DNA of 64,000 nt from Virgifigura deserti (GTDB taxonomy: Bacteria; Pseudomonadota; Alphaproteobacteria; Dongiales; Dongiaceae): assembly GCA_003576685.1 (NCBI GenBank), contig QOZR01000004.1, positions 372,001 through 436,000 of the forward strand, written 5' to 3'. Positions 27,432-36,823 of this stretch are shown here, in pieces. The notes under the pieces were generated by a model. The model made no database searches. It saw only the letters and a list, made by a program, of their open reading frames with translations, and had not been told where the DNA came from. The position numbers and the translations under genes are program-made. Position 1 is the first letter of the stretch, and the number at the start of each line of letters is the position of its first letter.

Positions 27432-28516
27432 GGGGCCGCCGACGCCGCGTCCGGCAGCACGATCGCATGGTCCGGACGAAAGGCAACGCGCGCTGGATCG
27501 CCTGGTTGCGGCAAGTCCTGCGAACCGTCATTGGTGACCTGCAGGACGATGTCCCGCTGCCCCGCCCCCCGCAGGATCAGGTTCACGAAGCTGCCCTCGA
27601 AGCTGGCCTGCAGCACGGCGCTTTCGATCGCATTCTCGACCGCTTGGCCGTTGACGAGGCGCAGGCGCTCGGGCCGCGCGAAGAGGACGGCGCGATCACC
27701 CGCCGCGAGCGATCCGCCCGCCCGCCCGCGGACGGGGCCGAGCGGCGTGTCGAGGACCGCGAAGCCTTCGGCGACGGCGCTGACGCGGCCATGGAACGGA
27801 TTGTTCTCGCCGACGAAGGACGCGACGAACGGCGTCTGCGGCGCGTCATAGATCTCGGCGGCCGTCGCGATCTGCTCGATACGGCCCTGCGACATGACCG
27901 CGACGCGGTCCGACATGGTCAGGGCCTCGCCCTGGTCATGCGTGATATAGACGAAGGTCACGCCCGTCCGCCGCTGAATCGCGCGCAGCTCGCCCCGCAT
28001 ATGCTGGCGCAGCTTGAGGTCGAGCGCACTCAAGGGCTCGTCCAGAAGCATCACCTTGGGCTCGACCGCCAGGGCGCGCGCGATCGCCACGCGCTGGCGC
28101 TGGCCGCCGGAGAGCTCCATGACCTTCTTGTCGGCGGCATCGGGCAGCGCGATCAGATCGAGCAGCTCAAGCGCGCGGCGGCGGCGCACCGCCTTCGCAA
28201 CGCCGCGGACCTCCAGGCCGAACGCGATGTTCTCGGCCACCGTCATCAGCGGAAACAGCGCCAAGTTCTGGAAGATGAGCGCGGTCGGCCGCTTGTTCGG
28301 ACCGATGCCCGCCATCTCCTGGCCGCCGATGAGGACACGGCCCTCCGACGGCTCGATGAAGCCCGAGATCAGCCGGAGCAGCGTCGTCTTGCCGCAGCCC
28401 GACGGTCCGAGAAAGCTGAAGAACTCACCCGATCCGATCGTCAGGCTCGCATCCCGCACCGCCGTGAACGACCCGAACCGCATGGTTACGCGGTCAAGCT
28501 TAACATCGTTGCTCAT
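27428..28516 (-). CDS. potA: polyamine-type ABC transporter ATPase PotA (set 1)
   Basis: A 362-residue ATPase. Start 28516 (MSNDVKLDRVTMRFG) fits the family, although the frame is open much further upstream through DNA that belongs to the potD-potA gap. Walker A is GPSGCGKT, the signature LSGGQRQRVAIARAL, Walker B VMLLDEPLSALD and the switch histidine YITHDQGEA. The C-terminal third is a TOBE-type regulatory domain with GENNPFHGRV. It couples to PotB and PotC encoded immediately downstream. Confidence 0.92.
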   Translation of the reverse strand: MSNDVKLDRVTMRFGSFTAVRDASLTIGSGEFFSFLGPSGCGKTTLLRLISGFIEPSEGRVLIGGQEMAGIGPNKRPTALIFQNLALFPLMTVAENIAFGLEVRGVAKAVRRRRALELLDLIALPDAADKKVMELSGGQRQRVAIARALAVEPKVMLLDEPLSALDLKLRQHMRGELRAIQRRTGVTFVYITHDQGEALTMSDRVAVMSQGRIEQIATAAEIYDAPQTPFVASFVGENNPFHGRVSAVAEGFAVLDTPLGPVRGRAGGSLAAGDRAVLFARPERLRLVNGQAVENAIESAVLQASFEGSFVNLILRGAGQRDIVLQVTNDGSQDLPQPGDPARVAFRPDHAIVLPDAASAAP

Positions 28517-28605
28517 TCCGTTTCTCCCCTGGCGCCAAACCCGAGAGAGCCGGTTCCGCGGCAGTGGCGGAACCGGCTCGCCCGGATCGGTTTCTGCCAC
28601 GCGCG

Positions 28606-29784
28606 TCAGGCCGCAAGCAGGCGGTCCTTGTACTCGTTGCGGATGTTGGAGAGCAGGAGATCCTCCGGCGGCCACCACCACAGATTGTCGATGGCGTCCC
28701 CGGGGTAGGCCGCGGCGAAGTTCTTCGCATAGACCTCGCCGGCATGCTTGTCGGCGCCGGCCGCGCAGCTGTTGTAGCCCGAATTGACCACATGCAGCGC
28801 CGCGGCCTCCGGCGTGTAGTACCAGTTGATATAGGCATAGGCCTGCTCGACATTCTCGGCATTCTTCGGGATGGCTATGCCGTCGAGCCAGGTGATCGCC
28901 CCTTCCTTGGCGGCGATGTAGCGATATCTGCCGTTGCTGTCGGTCATCATGCGCATACCGGGGCCGTCCCAGATCTCGCCGATGACGCAGCCGTTCTGCA
29001 GGAAGGCCGCCTCGGTCTCCTGCGCGTTCGTCCAGAACTGATTGACCCAGCCCTTCTTCTCGACGGCGAACTTCAGGATCTCGTCATAGACGCGGCGGAG
29101 CGACTCCTCGTCCTTGTAGGTGTCGAGCATCCGGTTCGACGGCACCTGGCCGGTCGCGTCGAGATAGAGACCGAGGCCGGTCATGTAGGAGCTGGCACGG
29201 ACCGTCACCTTGCCGCGCATCGCCTCCTCCCAGAGCGTGCCGTAGGAGGCCTCGCCATATTGAAGGGGCAGGGCCTCGCTGTCGAAGGCAATCGATTCGG
29301 TGCCCCAGTTGAACGGCAGGTTGTAGCGCTTGCCGTTCTGCACACCGCCGAGGCTCTTCGAGGAGGCCCAGATCGACGGGATGACGCCGTCGACGTTCAC
29401 CTTGTTCTCGTCGATCGGCTGAAGCAGCTCGTACTCGACATATTGCGGCGTCCACGTGACCGACGGGTTGATTACGTCGTAGCCGCTGCCCTCGGAGGCG
29501 CGCATCGCGTTGAACACCTCGTTGTTGGTGCCATAGGTGGCGACCGTCAGCTTGATCCCCGTCTTCTTCTCGAAATCGGCCACCATGTCGGGATAGATGT
29601 AGTCGCCCCAGCTGAACAGCTTGAGCTCGCCGGAGGACGAGAAGGCATCCCTGACGATCCAGGGGCCGATGCCGGCGACCGTGCCGGCCGCCGCCGCTCC
29701 CTTGAGAATGGTGCGCCGGGTGAAGTGCCGAGCGGCGCGTTGCGTGGCGGCGCTCGAACGCCGCTCCTTCGATGTGCTGGTCAC
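28606..29784 (-). CDS. potD: polyamine-type ABC substrate-binding protein PotD (set 1)
   Basis: A 392-residue periplasmic binding protein. The GTG at 29784 is preferred because GGAGGGA lies just upstream. A twin-arginine signal follows (FTRRTILKG and a hydrophobic core AAAAGTVAGIG). The mature part begins GELKLFSWGDYIYPD and contains tryptophan and acidic residues of the polyamine-binding cleft type (EIWDGPGMR, YINWYYTPEA). It heads the potDABC operon. The ligand could be putrescine, spermidine or another amine. Confidence 0.9.
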   Translation of the reverse strand: MTSTSKERRSSAATQRAARHFTRRTILKGAAAAGTVAGIGPWIVRDAFSSSGELKLFSWGDYIYPDMVADFEKKTGIKLTVATYGTNNEVFNAMRASEGSGYDVINPSVTWTPQYVEYELLQPIDENKVNVDGVIPSIWASSKSLGGVQNGKRYNLPFNWGTESIAFDSEALPLQYGEASYGTLWEEAMRGKVTVRASSYMTGLGLYLDATGQVPSNRMLDTYKDEESLRRVYDEILKFAVEKKGWVNQFWTNAQETEAAFLQNGCVIGEIWDGPGMRMMTDSNGRYRYIAAKEGAITWLDGIAIPKNAENVEQAYAYINWYYTPEAAALHVVNSGYNSCAAGADKHAGEVYAKNFAAAYPGDAIDNLWWWPPEDLLLSNIRNEYKDRLLAA

Positions 29785-30197
29785 GACTTCCCTCCGAGGA
29801 CTTAATGAATTCCTAATGGGGCGCGACGGTAGCGAGCATCCATTACGGATGCGTGATGCAATGATGTTGTTTTCATGCGGGAGACAGGCCACCCCCAGGC
29901 CACCCTACGGAGCCCGTCGAATCGCGTCTTGAGTTTTCCGGATCATATGCTACATCGAGGGCACCAGGCCGGGCCCCTCTGGCAGCTCGACGAGCTGTGA
30001 TGTCGGACTGGATGCCAGGGAGCGGCCTGTTCGTGCCTTCCGTCGCGGAATTGCGATTCTCTGAATAGGCGCATCGACCGGTTCCGGTCGCGGCGTGGGA
30101 GTCGCTGTTTCGGAAAACCTCGCCGACACTCGTCCGCGCGAGGGACGATGGATCGACCCAAGTCGCTTCCCCATCTCGCCGAAGAGGAATGCGACGT
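29785..30197. other. intergenic region between divergent potD and the TerC-like gene
   Basis: About 410 bases holding the promoters of two divergent genes. Several short frames on the minus strand (for example 29943-30391) lack ribosome binding sites and family motifs. I searched by eye for the manganese yybP-ykoY motif that often precedes TerC-like genes and did not find it. Confidence 0.5.
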
Positions 30198-30866
30198 ATG
30201 GGTGAATTTCTGAATCCGGATATGATATCGGCGTTTCTCCAGGTCATCATGATCGACCTGGTGCTCGCCGGGGACAACGCGATCGTCATCGGCCTTGCCG
30301 CCGCGGGCTTGCCCAAGGAACAGCGAGCCAAAGCGATCCTGCTCGGGATTATCGCGGCCACTGTGCTGCGCATCGGCTTCGCCGCCGCCACGACCCAGCT
30401 TCTTCAGATCGTCGGACTACTGCTGGCCGGCGGCATTCTGCTTCTGTGGGTCTGCTGGAAGATGTGGCGCGAACTGAGGGAAAGCGCGCATGAGGAGCAG
30501 CAGGCCGAGGAAGCGCTCGCCAACAAAGATCTCAACGCAGACGGCTCGATCGCGGGCGGTGCAGCGCCTCGCAAGACCCTCGCCCAAGCCGCATGGCAGA
30601 TCATCATCGCCGATGTGTCGATGTCGCTCGACAATGTGCTCGCCGTTGCGGGCGCGGCGCGCGAGCATCCATGGGTCCTTGTCTTCGGTCTCGGCCTGTC
30701 GATCGCGCTCATGGGCATTGCCGCCTCGTTCATTGCCCGCCTTCTACAGCGCCATCGCTGGATCGCCTATGTCGGCCTCGCGGTCATCCTCTATGTCGCG
30801 CTCGAGATGATTTACCGCGGCACGCTGGAGGTCTGGCCCCACGCCATGGCCTTGGCCGGCGCCTGA
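30198..30866 (+). CDS. TerC/YjbE-family integral membrane protein
   Basis: A 222-residue membrane protein of the TerC family. Two copies of the family motif with a conserved aspartate are visible: DLVLAGDNAIVIGLAA near the N-terminus and DVSMSLDNVLAVAGAA in the second half. This matches an inverted-repeat transporter architecture with about seven transmembrane segments. GAAGAGGA lies ten bases before the ATG at 30198. An ATG at 30189 is the alternative. Relatives export manganese or support metallation of secreted proteins, so a metal-export role is likely. Confidence 0.87.
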   Translation: MGEFLNPDMISAFLQVIMIDLVLAGDNAIVIGLAAAGLPKEQRAKAILLGIIAATVLRIGFAAATTQLLQIVGLLLAGGILLLWVCWKMWRELRESAHEEQQAEEALANKDLNADGSIAGGAAPRKTLAQAAWQIIIADVSMSLDNVLAVAGAAREHPWVLVFGLGLSIALMGIAASFIARLLQRHRWIAYVGLAVILYVALEMIYRGTLEVWPHAMALAGA

Positions 30867-30967
30867 CGTTTAGCTCGATCGCGGGGATGGCGCGACGGAT
30901 TGCCTGGACAATCGGTCGCGCCATCAAGAACATTGGCAGCGGTGTTTGAGAAGGCGGGGCATCCTCC

Positions 30968-32509
30968 ATGGCGGCGTTGCGAAAGGTTTTGTTCATCTCG
31001 GCCGACCAGTGGCGCGGCGAATGCCTGTCGACGCTTGGGCACCCATGCGTGCGGACGCCGCATCTCGACGCGCTGGCGGCCGAGGGGGTGCTGTTCCGGC
31101 GCCACTACACCCAGGCCTCGCCCTGCGGGCCGGCGCGGACCAGCCTGCTGACCGGCCTCTATATGATGAACCACCGCTCGGTGCGGAACGGGACGCCGCT
31201 CGATGCACGCCATACCAACTTGGCGCTGGAGGCTCGCAAGGGCGGGTACGAGCCGACCCTGTTCGGCTATACCGACACCAGCGTCGATCCGCGCGGGCGG
31301 GCGCCGGGCGACCCGGCACTCAGGACCTATGAGGGCGTGCTGCCGGGCATGGCGGTGGGGCTGCAGCTTCCCGACCATATGGCGGCCTGGATCGCCGATT
31401 TGAAGGCGAAGGGCTACTCGATCGGCGGCCGGGAGGACGTCTACGACCCGGTGCCGGATTATCCGGGCGCCGAGGGGCGCGGCGCCAGCTTCCGCCCGCC
31501 GGTCTTCACGGCCGAAGACAGCGAGACGACATTCGTCGCCGACGCGGTGCTGAAATTCCTTTCGGTGCGGCAGGATCAGCCCTGGTTCGTGCATCCCGTC
31601 TTCCTGCGGCCGCATCCGCCGCTGGTCGCGCCGGAACCCTATAACAATCTATATGACCCGGCCGCGGTACCGATGCCGGTGCGGGCCCCCTCGCCCGCCG
31701 CCGAAGCGGCGCAGCATCCATTCCTCGCCTATGCGCTTGAGGACCCGCCGGACCTCGGCTGGTATTGCGACGAGCGCATCCACCTGCCGGAGATCGAGGA
31801 GCGCGAAATGCGGCAGATCCGCGCCACCTACTATGGGCTGATCAGCCAGGTGGACGACCAGATCGGCCGGCTGATGGCGCATCTGAAGGCCACCGGCGAG
31901 GACGAGCATACGCTGGTGGTCTTCACCTGCGATCACGGCGAGATGCTGGGCGACCACTGGCTTTGGGGCAAACCGGGCTATTTCGATCCGTCGTTCCACA
32001 TCCCGCTGATCATCCGCGACCCGCGGAAGGAGGCGGACGGGAGCCGCGGGCGGGTGGTCGAGGATTTCACCGAGGCGGTAGACGTCATGCCGACGATCCT
32101 CGACTGGCTGGGGCTGGAGGTGCCGCCGCACTGCGACGGACGCTCGCTGCGTCCCTTTCTGGACGGCGAGAGGCCTACGGACTGGCGGCAGGAGGTCCAC
32201 TGGGAATACGACTTCCGCGATCCGGTGAACCAGCGGCCGGAAACGGCACTGGGCCTCGCGAGCGACCAATGCACGCTGAACGTGATCCGCGACCGGCGGT
32301 ACAAATATGTCCATTTCACCGCCCTGCCACCGCTGCTGTTCGATCTGGAGAGCGATCCGCAGGAGCTGGTGAACCTGGCAGAGGATCCGGCATATGCACC
32401 GGTGGTCCTCGCCTTTGCGCAGAAGATGCTGTCCTGGCGCATGTGCCATGACGAGCGGACACTGACCGGGCTGTTCCTCACCAAGGACGGTGTGGTGGAG
32501 CGGCGGTGA
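30968..32509 (+). CDS. sulfatase-family hydrolase, phosphonate monoester hydrolase-like
   Basis: A 513-residue alkaline-phosphatase-fold hydrolase. Metal ligands appear in ISADQWRGE (residues 10-17), and the nucleophile site is C53-G-P-A-R57, the CxPxR motif in which cysteine becomes formylglycine. Further metal ligands lie in CDHGEMLGDHWLWGKPGYFD. The DQW motif and the HWLWGK segment match the phosphonate monoester hydrolase/arylsulfatase group, so the substrate may be a phosphonate, phosphodiester or sulfate ester. No signal peptide is present, consistent with cytoplasmic PMH enzymes. The maturation enzyme is not in this window. Confidence 0.88.
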   Translation: MAALRKVLFISADQWRGECLSTLGHPCVRTPHLDALAAEGVLFRRHYTQASPCGPARTSLLTGLYMMNHRSVRNGTPLDARHTNLALEARKGGYEPTLFGYTDTSVDPRGRAPGDPALRTYEGVLPGMAVGLQLPDHMAAWIADLKAKGYSIGGREDVYDPVPDYPGAEGRGASFRPPVFTAEDSETTFVADAVLKFLSVRQDQPWFVHPVFLRPHPPLVAPEPYNNLYDPAAVPMPVRAPSPAAEAAQHPFLAYALEDPPDLGWYCDERIHLPEIEEREMRQIRATYYGLISQVDDQIGRLMAHLKATGEDEHTLVVFTCDHGEMLGDHWLWGKPGYFDPSFHIPLIIRDPRKEADGSRGRVVEDFTEAVDVMPTILDWLGLEVPPHCDGRSLRPFLDGERPTDWRQEVHWEYDFRDPVNQRPETALGLASDQCTLNVIRDRRYKYVHFTALPPLLFDLESDPQELVNLAEDPAYAPVVLAFAQKMLSWRMCHDERTLTGLFLTKDGVVERR

Positions 32510-32534
32510 TGAAGCCGCTCCACCGCCTGCGCCT

Positions 32535-32942
32535 CTACTTCACGATAATCGTGCCTCGGTAAGTATCGCCCCTCGTATTCGGCATGAAATATTCGAACGG
32601 GCCGGGGCGGATCGGTACGAAGGAGATCGTGGCCGTGCCCTCCTCGTCGAACTCGATCGAATCGAGGCCGAGCGGGCGGACCTCGATCCCAATGAAGCGG
32701 AAGAAGTTCGGCGCGGCGATCGCCATTTCCGAGGTGCCGTCGCTCTCGATCTCCCAGCGATAATATTGGCCGGCCTCAAGCTCTATCGGCTCTTTCGGAA
32801 AGGCCTTTCCCGCCGACAGCGAGAGCGGCTCCAGGTCCACGGCCTTGGTCAGCAGATTCGCCGCGCCAACCGGCAGCGCCAAGACGCCATAGAGCATCGC
32901 AGGGACGCTTAGAGAAAGCGTTCGTTTGATCAGACCCCTCAT
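32535..32942 (-). CDS. small exported cupredoxin-like protein
   Basis: About 135 residues with a Sec signal peptide (basic RGLIKR, hydrophobic SVPAMLYGVLALPVGAA). The mature part is a predicted all-beta domain ending in GPFEYFMPNTRGDTYRGTIIVK, which recalls the last strands of cupredoxins (GxYxYxCP...GTI). The copper-binding Cys and Met of true cupredoxins are not evident. The ATG at 32942 has GGAAG upstream and an earlier ATG at 32960 is possible. It converges with the sulfatase gene, 25 bases apart. The function is unknown. Confidence 0.6.
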   Translation of the reverse strand: MRGLIKRTLSLSVPAMLYGVLALPVGAANLLTKAVDLEPLSLSAGKAFPKEPIELEAGQYYRWEIESDGTSEMAIAAPNFFRFIGIEVRPLGLDSIEFDEEGTATISFVPIRPGPFEYFMPNTRGDTYRGTIIVK

Positions 32943-33302
32943 TCCCGTCTTCCTTTTCATGTTGCGAGGTTCAATACATAGCCGAATGGCACGCCGACGC
33001 GGCAGGCTACGGCGCGACGGCGACGTGGCATATCCGGCCCTCGGCGAAGGATGGCAATTGATCTACTGGACCACTGGGTGCAAAAAGTCGCACCAGCGTG
33101 TAGGCTTCGCTAACTAATGTTACGTTTTTATGACAAGATGCGTCGGGGTGGGATGCCCGGTTTGCCCGGTCATCGGCAAACGACATCCCCCCTCCGGCGC
33201 AACGGTCCGAAACACAGCCATCGCAACGGGAGGCCCGCGGCCTGACCGCGCGGCGCTTCATGCGATGCTAAGGAGACGATCATCGACGGAACGTATTTTC
33301 TG
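32943..33302. other. intergenic region between divergent small protein and Na/Pi cotransporter
   Basis: About 340 bases with no gene I can support. Around 33110-33140 it is more AT-rich and may hold a promoter. A strong ribosome binding site AAGGAG lies at 33270-33275, 27 bases from the first recognised start codon (GTG 33303) but six bases from an in-frame ATC at 33282. Confidence 0.5.
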
Positions 33303-34931
33303 GTGAACCTGCTCGGCGCTGCGGCGCTGCTGCTTTGGGGTCTGCGCATGGTGCGGACGGGCGTGTTGCGCGCCTATGGCGGCGATCTGCGCCGGGTGTT
33401 AGGCCGCAGCATGAGCAACCGCTTCTCGGCGCTGTTCAGCGGACTCGGCATCGCCATGGTCCTGCAGAGCAGCACCGCGACGGCGCTGATGGCAGCCTCC
33501 TTCGCCTCGCGCGGCCTGGTCCACACGGCGCCGGCGCTGGCCATCATGCTGGGCGCGGACGTCGGCACGACGCTGGTGGTGCAGATCTTCTCGTTCAAGC
33601 TCAACTGGCTGTCGCCGCTGCTGATCCTGATCGGCGTCATCGCCTTCAACACGGCGCGCTCGACGCGGGCGCGCGACCTGGGGCGCACCGCGGTCGGCCT
33701 CGGCCTCATCCTGCTGGGGCTGCAGCTGATCTCGGCGACGGCCGAGCCGATGCGGCAGTCCGAAGTGCTGACGATGGTGCTGGGCGCGCTCGGCGACGAG
33801 CCGACGATCGCGATCCTCATCGCCGCGTTGCTGACCGTGCTGTCGACCTCTAGCCTCGCGATCGTGCTGTTGATCATCTCGCTGGTCGCGGCCGGCGTGG
33901 TGTCGCTGCCGCTCGCCTTCACGCTGGTGCTGGGCGCCAACCTGGGTAGTGCGGTGACGCCGCTGATCGCCACGATCGGCGCCGAGCCGGAAGCGCGGCG
34001 GGTGCCGCTCGGCAACCTGTTGTTCCGGTTGGTGGGCGTGGTGATCCTGCTGCCGGTGCTGTCGCTGGTAACGCCCTATCTCGCTCTCGTCGAGCCGGAG
34101 CCGGAGCCGGTGCGGCAGGTCGCAAACTTCCATACCGCGTTCAACCTTGCGCTGGCGGTCCTGTTCATCGGGCTGACCGGACCGGTCGCGCGGCTCTGCA
34201 CCCGGATCTTCCCCGACAGGCTGCTGCCCGAGGAGACGGCCCGGCCGCGCCATCTCGATCCCGGCGCGCTGGAATCGCCAGCCGTCGCCATTGCCAACGC
34301 GGCGCGCGAGACGCTGCGCATGGGCGACATTGTCGAGAAGATGCTGCGCCAGAGCCTCGACGTGTTCCGCAACGACGACCGCAAGCTGTTGCGCGAGGTG
34401 GAGAGCCGCGACGACGATATCGACGGCCTGCACGAGGCCATCAAGCTCTACCTGACGGAGGTCAGCCGCGACGCGATCGACAGTCGGGATAGCAAGCGGC
34501 TGATCGACGTCATCACCTTCACGACCAACCTCGAGCATATCGGCGACATCATCGACAAGAGCCTGATGGAACTGGCCGCCAAGAAGATCAAGAACCGGCT
34601 GCAGTTCTCCGACGAGGGATTCAGGGAAATCTGCGACATGCATGGCCGGCTGATCGAGAACCTGACGCTTGCACTCAACGTCTTCATCGCCGGAGATCCG
34701 AAGATGGCGCGGAAGCTTCTGGAAGAGAAGATCGTCTTCCGCGAGCTCGAGCGCACCGCCTCGGAGAACCATCTGGCCCGGCTGCGTAGCGGCAAGAAGG
34801 AGAGCATCGAGACCAGCAGCCTGCATCTCGACGTGCTGCGCGACCTGAAGCGGATCAACTCGCACCTCACCTCCGTCGCCTATCCCATCCTGGATGCGGC
34901 CGGCGAGCTGAGCCGCTCGCGGCTGAAATAG
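33303..34931 (+). CDS. Na+/phosphate cotransporter family protein (NptA/PhoU domain)
   Basis: A 542-residue protein. The N-terminal 300 residues hold two NptA-type repeats with the QSSTA-like motif (LQSSTATALMA) and its counterpart LSTSSLAIVLL, plus about nine transmembrane segments. The C-terminal 200 residues are a PhoU-like helical domain. The conventional start is GTG 33303, but it has no ribosome binding site. Frame and spacing instead favour initiation upstream at a non-standard ATC (33282), giving I/M-DGTYFLVNLLG. It probably imports phosphate or a related anion with sodium. Confidence 0.88.
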   Translation: MNLLGAAALLLWGLRMVRTGVLRAYGGDLRRVLGRSMSNRFSALFSGLGIAMVLQSSTATALMAASFASRGLVHTAPALAIMLGADVGTTLVVQIFSFKLNWLSPLLILIGVIAFNTARSTRARDLGRTAVGLGLILLGLQLISATAEPMRQSEVLTMVLGALGDEPTIAILIAALLTVLSTSSLAIVLLIISLVAAGVVSLPLAFTLVLGANLGSAVTPLIATIGAEPEARRVPLGNLLFRLVGVVILLPVLSLVTPYLALVEPEPEPVRQVANFHTAFNLALAVLFIGLTGPVARLCTRIFPDRLLPEETARPRHLDPGALESPAVAIANAARETLRMGDIVEKMLRQSLDVFRNDDRKLLREVESRDDDIDGLHEAIKLYLTEVSRDAIDSRDSKRLIDVITFTTNLEHIGDIIDKSLMELAAKKIKNRLQFSDEGFREICDMHGRLIENLTLALNVFIAGDPKMARKLLEEKIVFRELERTASENHLARLRSGKKESIETSSLHLDVLRDLKRINSHLTSVAYPILDAAGELSRSRLK

Positions 34932-35657
34932 GCGGTCCGCTGCTGACGGTTCGCCGCCGAACGCCGCGCTCCTCATGCCAAGGGGTTCTATTAACGTGTT
35001 GCAGATTTAACCCCCTGTGAACGGCGTATCCTCGGCTTGAGCATTTTTGGTCCGCTGCGGTGACACTGCTGCGCTTTGCCTCTGGGTCACTACCGCTTTC
35101 TGTGTGAAAGCCAATTTCGGACACACCGGAGACCGTGGCCTTCGGTTTGGAGGCCGCAGTCGGACCGAAGGTGAGTTGAAGTTCGCGTGATTCTGCGGAC
35201 CTTCAGACTCCAAAGTGCACCAACTGTATCGACGCGGAGGCCATGCGTGACAAGGCGATCGGAATGTGGCGGAGAAGCGGCCTCTATCCAGCAACGGTTC
35301 CTTAGCGCAGGCCGGAGGCGGCGCGAACATCATTGTGGATGTCAGACTCCGGTAGCAAAGCTCGCCACCTTGCTCGGTAGCATAACTGGGACGGGATGAC
35401 GGCCGGGCAATCTTCCGCCTGTCTTGTTCGGGAATGGCGCGCCGGAGAGGGCGAAAGGGAGAACATGGAGTTGCGATACCTGTCAATTGCAATAGACGTG
35501 GCCGCTCCGTGCCCGAAGGAACCGCTCCACATATGGTTTAAGGTCTGGCCTGCCGCATTCCTTCGCCTGAGCCGATTCCTGATCTAACGGAAATTTGCAG
35601 CCTAGCTTGGCTTGAGGCGTTAGAAATCAGTCTAGCGTAATCTCTGGGAGAGCAAGC
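34932..35657. other. left part of the 34.98-36.82 kb element, no gene recognised
   Basis: About 725 bases without a supportable gene. From 34980 onward this is the left arm of the terminal-inverted-repeat element. Open frames here, such as 35007-35492 on the minus strand, have no DDE or other transposase motif. The G+C is lower than in neighbouring genes. It may carry a decayed gene or regulatory DNA for the reductase-like gene that follows. Confidence 0.55.
34968..34979. repeat. 12-bp target-site duplication, left copy
   Basis: The sequence GCTCCTCATGCC immediately outside the left terminal inverted repeat. It is identical to 36824-36835 immediately outside the right one. Confidence 0.85.
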
Positions 35658-36823
35658 ATGGCGCGCGACATTCTGATCCTTGGGGCCTCGTATGGCTCAT
35701 TGCTGGCGACGAAGCTGCTGATGGCCGGTCACAACGTGACCCTGGTCTGTCGGAAGAAGACTGCCGAACTCATCAATCGCGACGGTACTCAAGTTCGCAT
35801 TAAGCTGCGCGACGAGGCGATGCACCGGCCAATCTTCTCGCGCGATCTGCCTGGGACCTTGGACGCGGCCTCGCCCGAAGACGTCGACCTTTCCCGCTAT
35901 GACCTCGTTGCTCTTGCCATGCAGGAACCGCAATACACCAACCATACGATCCGGGTTCTGTTGATCAAAATCGCGTCGGCGAAGCTGCCTTGTCTCTCGA
36001 TCATGAACATGCCGCCCTTACCCTATCTCAAACGGATCCCGGCGCTGGCGGAAATGGAGCTGGAGGAGGCCTATACCAACGCCCAGGTGTGGGAACGGTT
36101 CGAGCCGGGACTGATGTCGCTCTGCTCGCCCGATCCGCAGGCATTCCGCCCGCCGGAGGAGGCGGCGAATGTCCTGCATGTCGGCCTGCCGACAAATTTC
36201 AAGGCAGCGACATTTGCAGATGAGGCGCATAACTCGCTGCTTCGGGAGCTGGAAGCGGATATCGCCGCGCTGACGCTGGATGGCCAGGACGTTCCGGTGA
36301 AGCTCAAAGTGTTCGACTCGCTGTTCGTCCCTCTGGCTAAATGGTCGATGCTGCTAACCGGGAATTACCGCTGCGTCACGCTGCATGAGCCGCGGTCGAT
36401 CCGCGATGCGGTGCACGAGGACCTGAAGCTCTCGCAGTCGATCTATAACCATGTGGATGCCATTGCTCAGCGTCTGGGGGCCGACCCGAAGGATCAGGTG
36501 CCTTTCGAGAAATACGCCAAAGCGGCGGAAAGCCTCCTCAAACCCTCGTCAGCGGCCCGGGCGCTGGCCGCTGGAGCGCCTTTCATCGAGCGGGTCGACC
36601 TGCTGGTGAAGTTGATTTCAGATCAGCTTGGCATGCCCGATGCCGAGATCGACCGCACGGTCCAGATCGTAGATCACAAGTTGAACGATAGGATCGTACC
36701 GGGCTGACCCTGCGCGCTGTGACATGCTCCTGTCGTTACCGAGAATTCCATCCGGGGTGGTCGGCGCGGGCAGATCAGGTAACCTGACCGGACGATGGCC
36801 GAAACACGTTAATAGAACCCCTT
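34980..36823. mobile_element. 1.84-kb transposase-less element with 21-bp terminal inverted repeats
   Basis: The left end (34980-35000) reads AAGGGGTTCTATTAACGTGTT. The right end (36803-36823) is its perfect reverse complement. A 12-bp direct repeat flanks both ends, the hallmark of transposition. The only convincing gene inside is a ketopantoate-reductase-like oxidoreductase, and no transposase frame is recognisable. It looks like a non-autonomous element moved in trans, or one whose transposase has been replaced. Duplications of about this length are known for some IS4-family members, but the family cannot be assigned from the ends alone. Confidence 0.82.
35658..36707 (+). CDS. ketopantoate reductase-like NAD(P)-binding oxidoreductase
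   Basis: A 349-residue protein with an N-terminal Rossmann site (ILILGASYGSLLATKLLMAGHNVTLVCR) close to the PanE/ApbA GxGxxG pattern, though the first motif reads GASYGS. A central region (LVALAMQEPQYTNHTIRVLL) and a helical C-terminal domain follow. It resembles ketopantoate reductase or opine-type dehydrogenases, but no catalytic set can be confirmed by eye. A GGGAGAG precedes the ATG. It is the sole convincing cargo of the terminal-inverted-repeat element. Confidence 0.7.
   Translation: MARDILILGASYGSLLATKLLMAGHNVTLVCRKKTAELINRDGTQVRIKLRDEAMHRPIFSRDLPGTLDAASPEDVDLSRYDLVALAMQEPQYTNHTIRVLLIKIASAKLPCLSIMNMPPLPYLKRIPALAEMELEEAYTNAQVWERFEPGLMSLCSPDPQAFRPPEEAANVLHVGLPTNFKAATFADEAHNSLLRELEADIAALTLDGQDVPVKLKVFDSLFVPLAKWSMLLTGNYRCVTLHEPRSIRDAVHEDLKLSQSIYNHVDAIAQRLGADPKDQVPFEKYAKAAESLLKPSSAARALAAGAPFIERVDLLVKLISDQLGMPDAEIDRTVQIVDHKLNDRIVPG

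Noticed and set aside
29940..30188. Manganese yybP-ykoY riboswitch before the TerC-like gene
   Set aside because: The conserved sequence blocks of that riboswitch were not found by eye.
29943..30391. Minus-strand frames upstream of the TerC-like gene
   Set aside because: No ribosome binding site or family motif, and they overlap the well-supported plus-strand gene.
35007..35492. 161-codon frame in the left arm of the TIR element as its transposase
   Set aside because: No DDE, HUH or serine/tyrosine recombinase motif. The composition looks like a chance frame.
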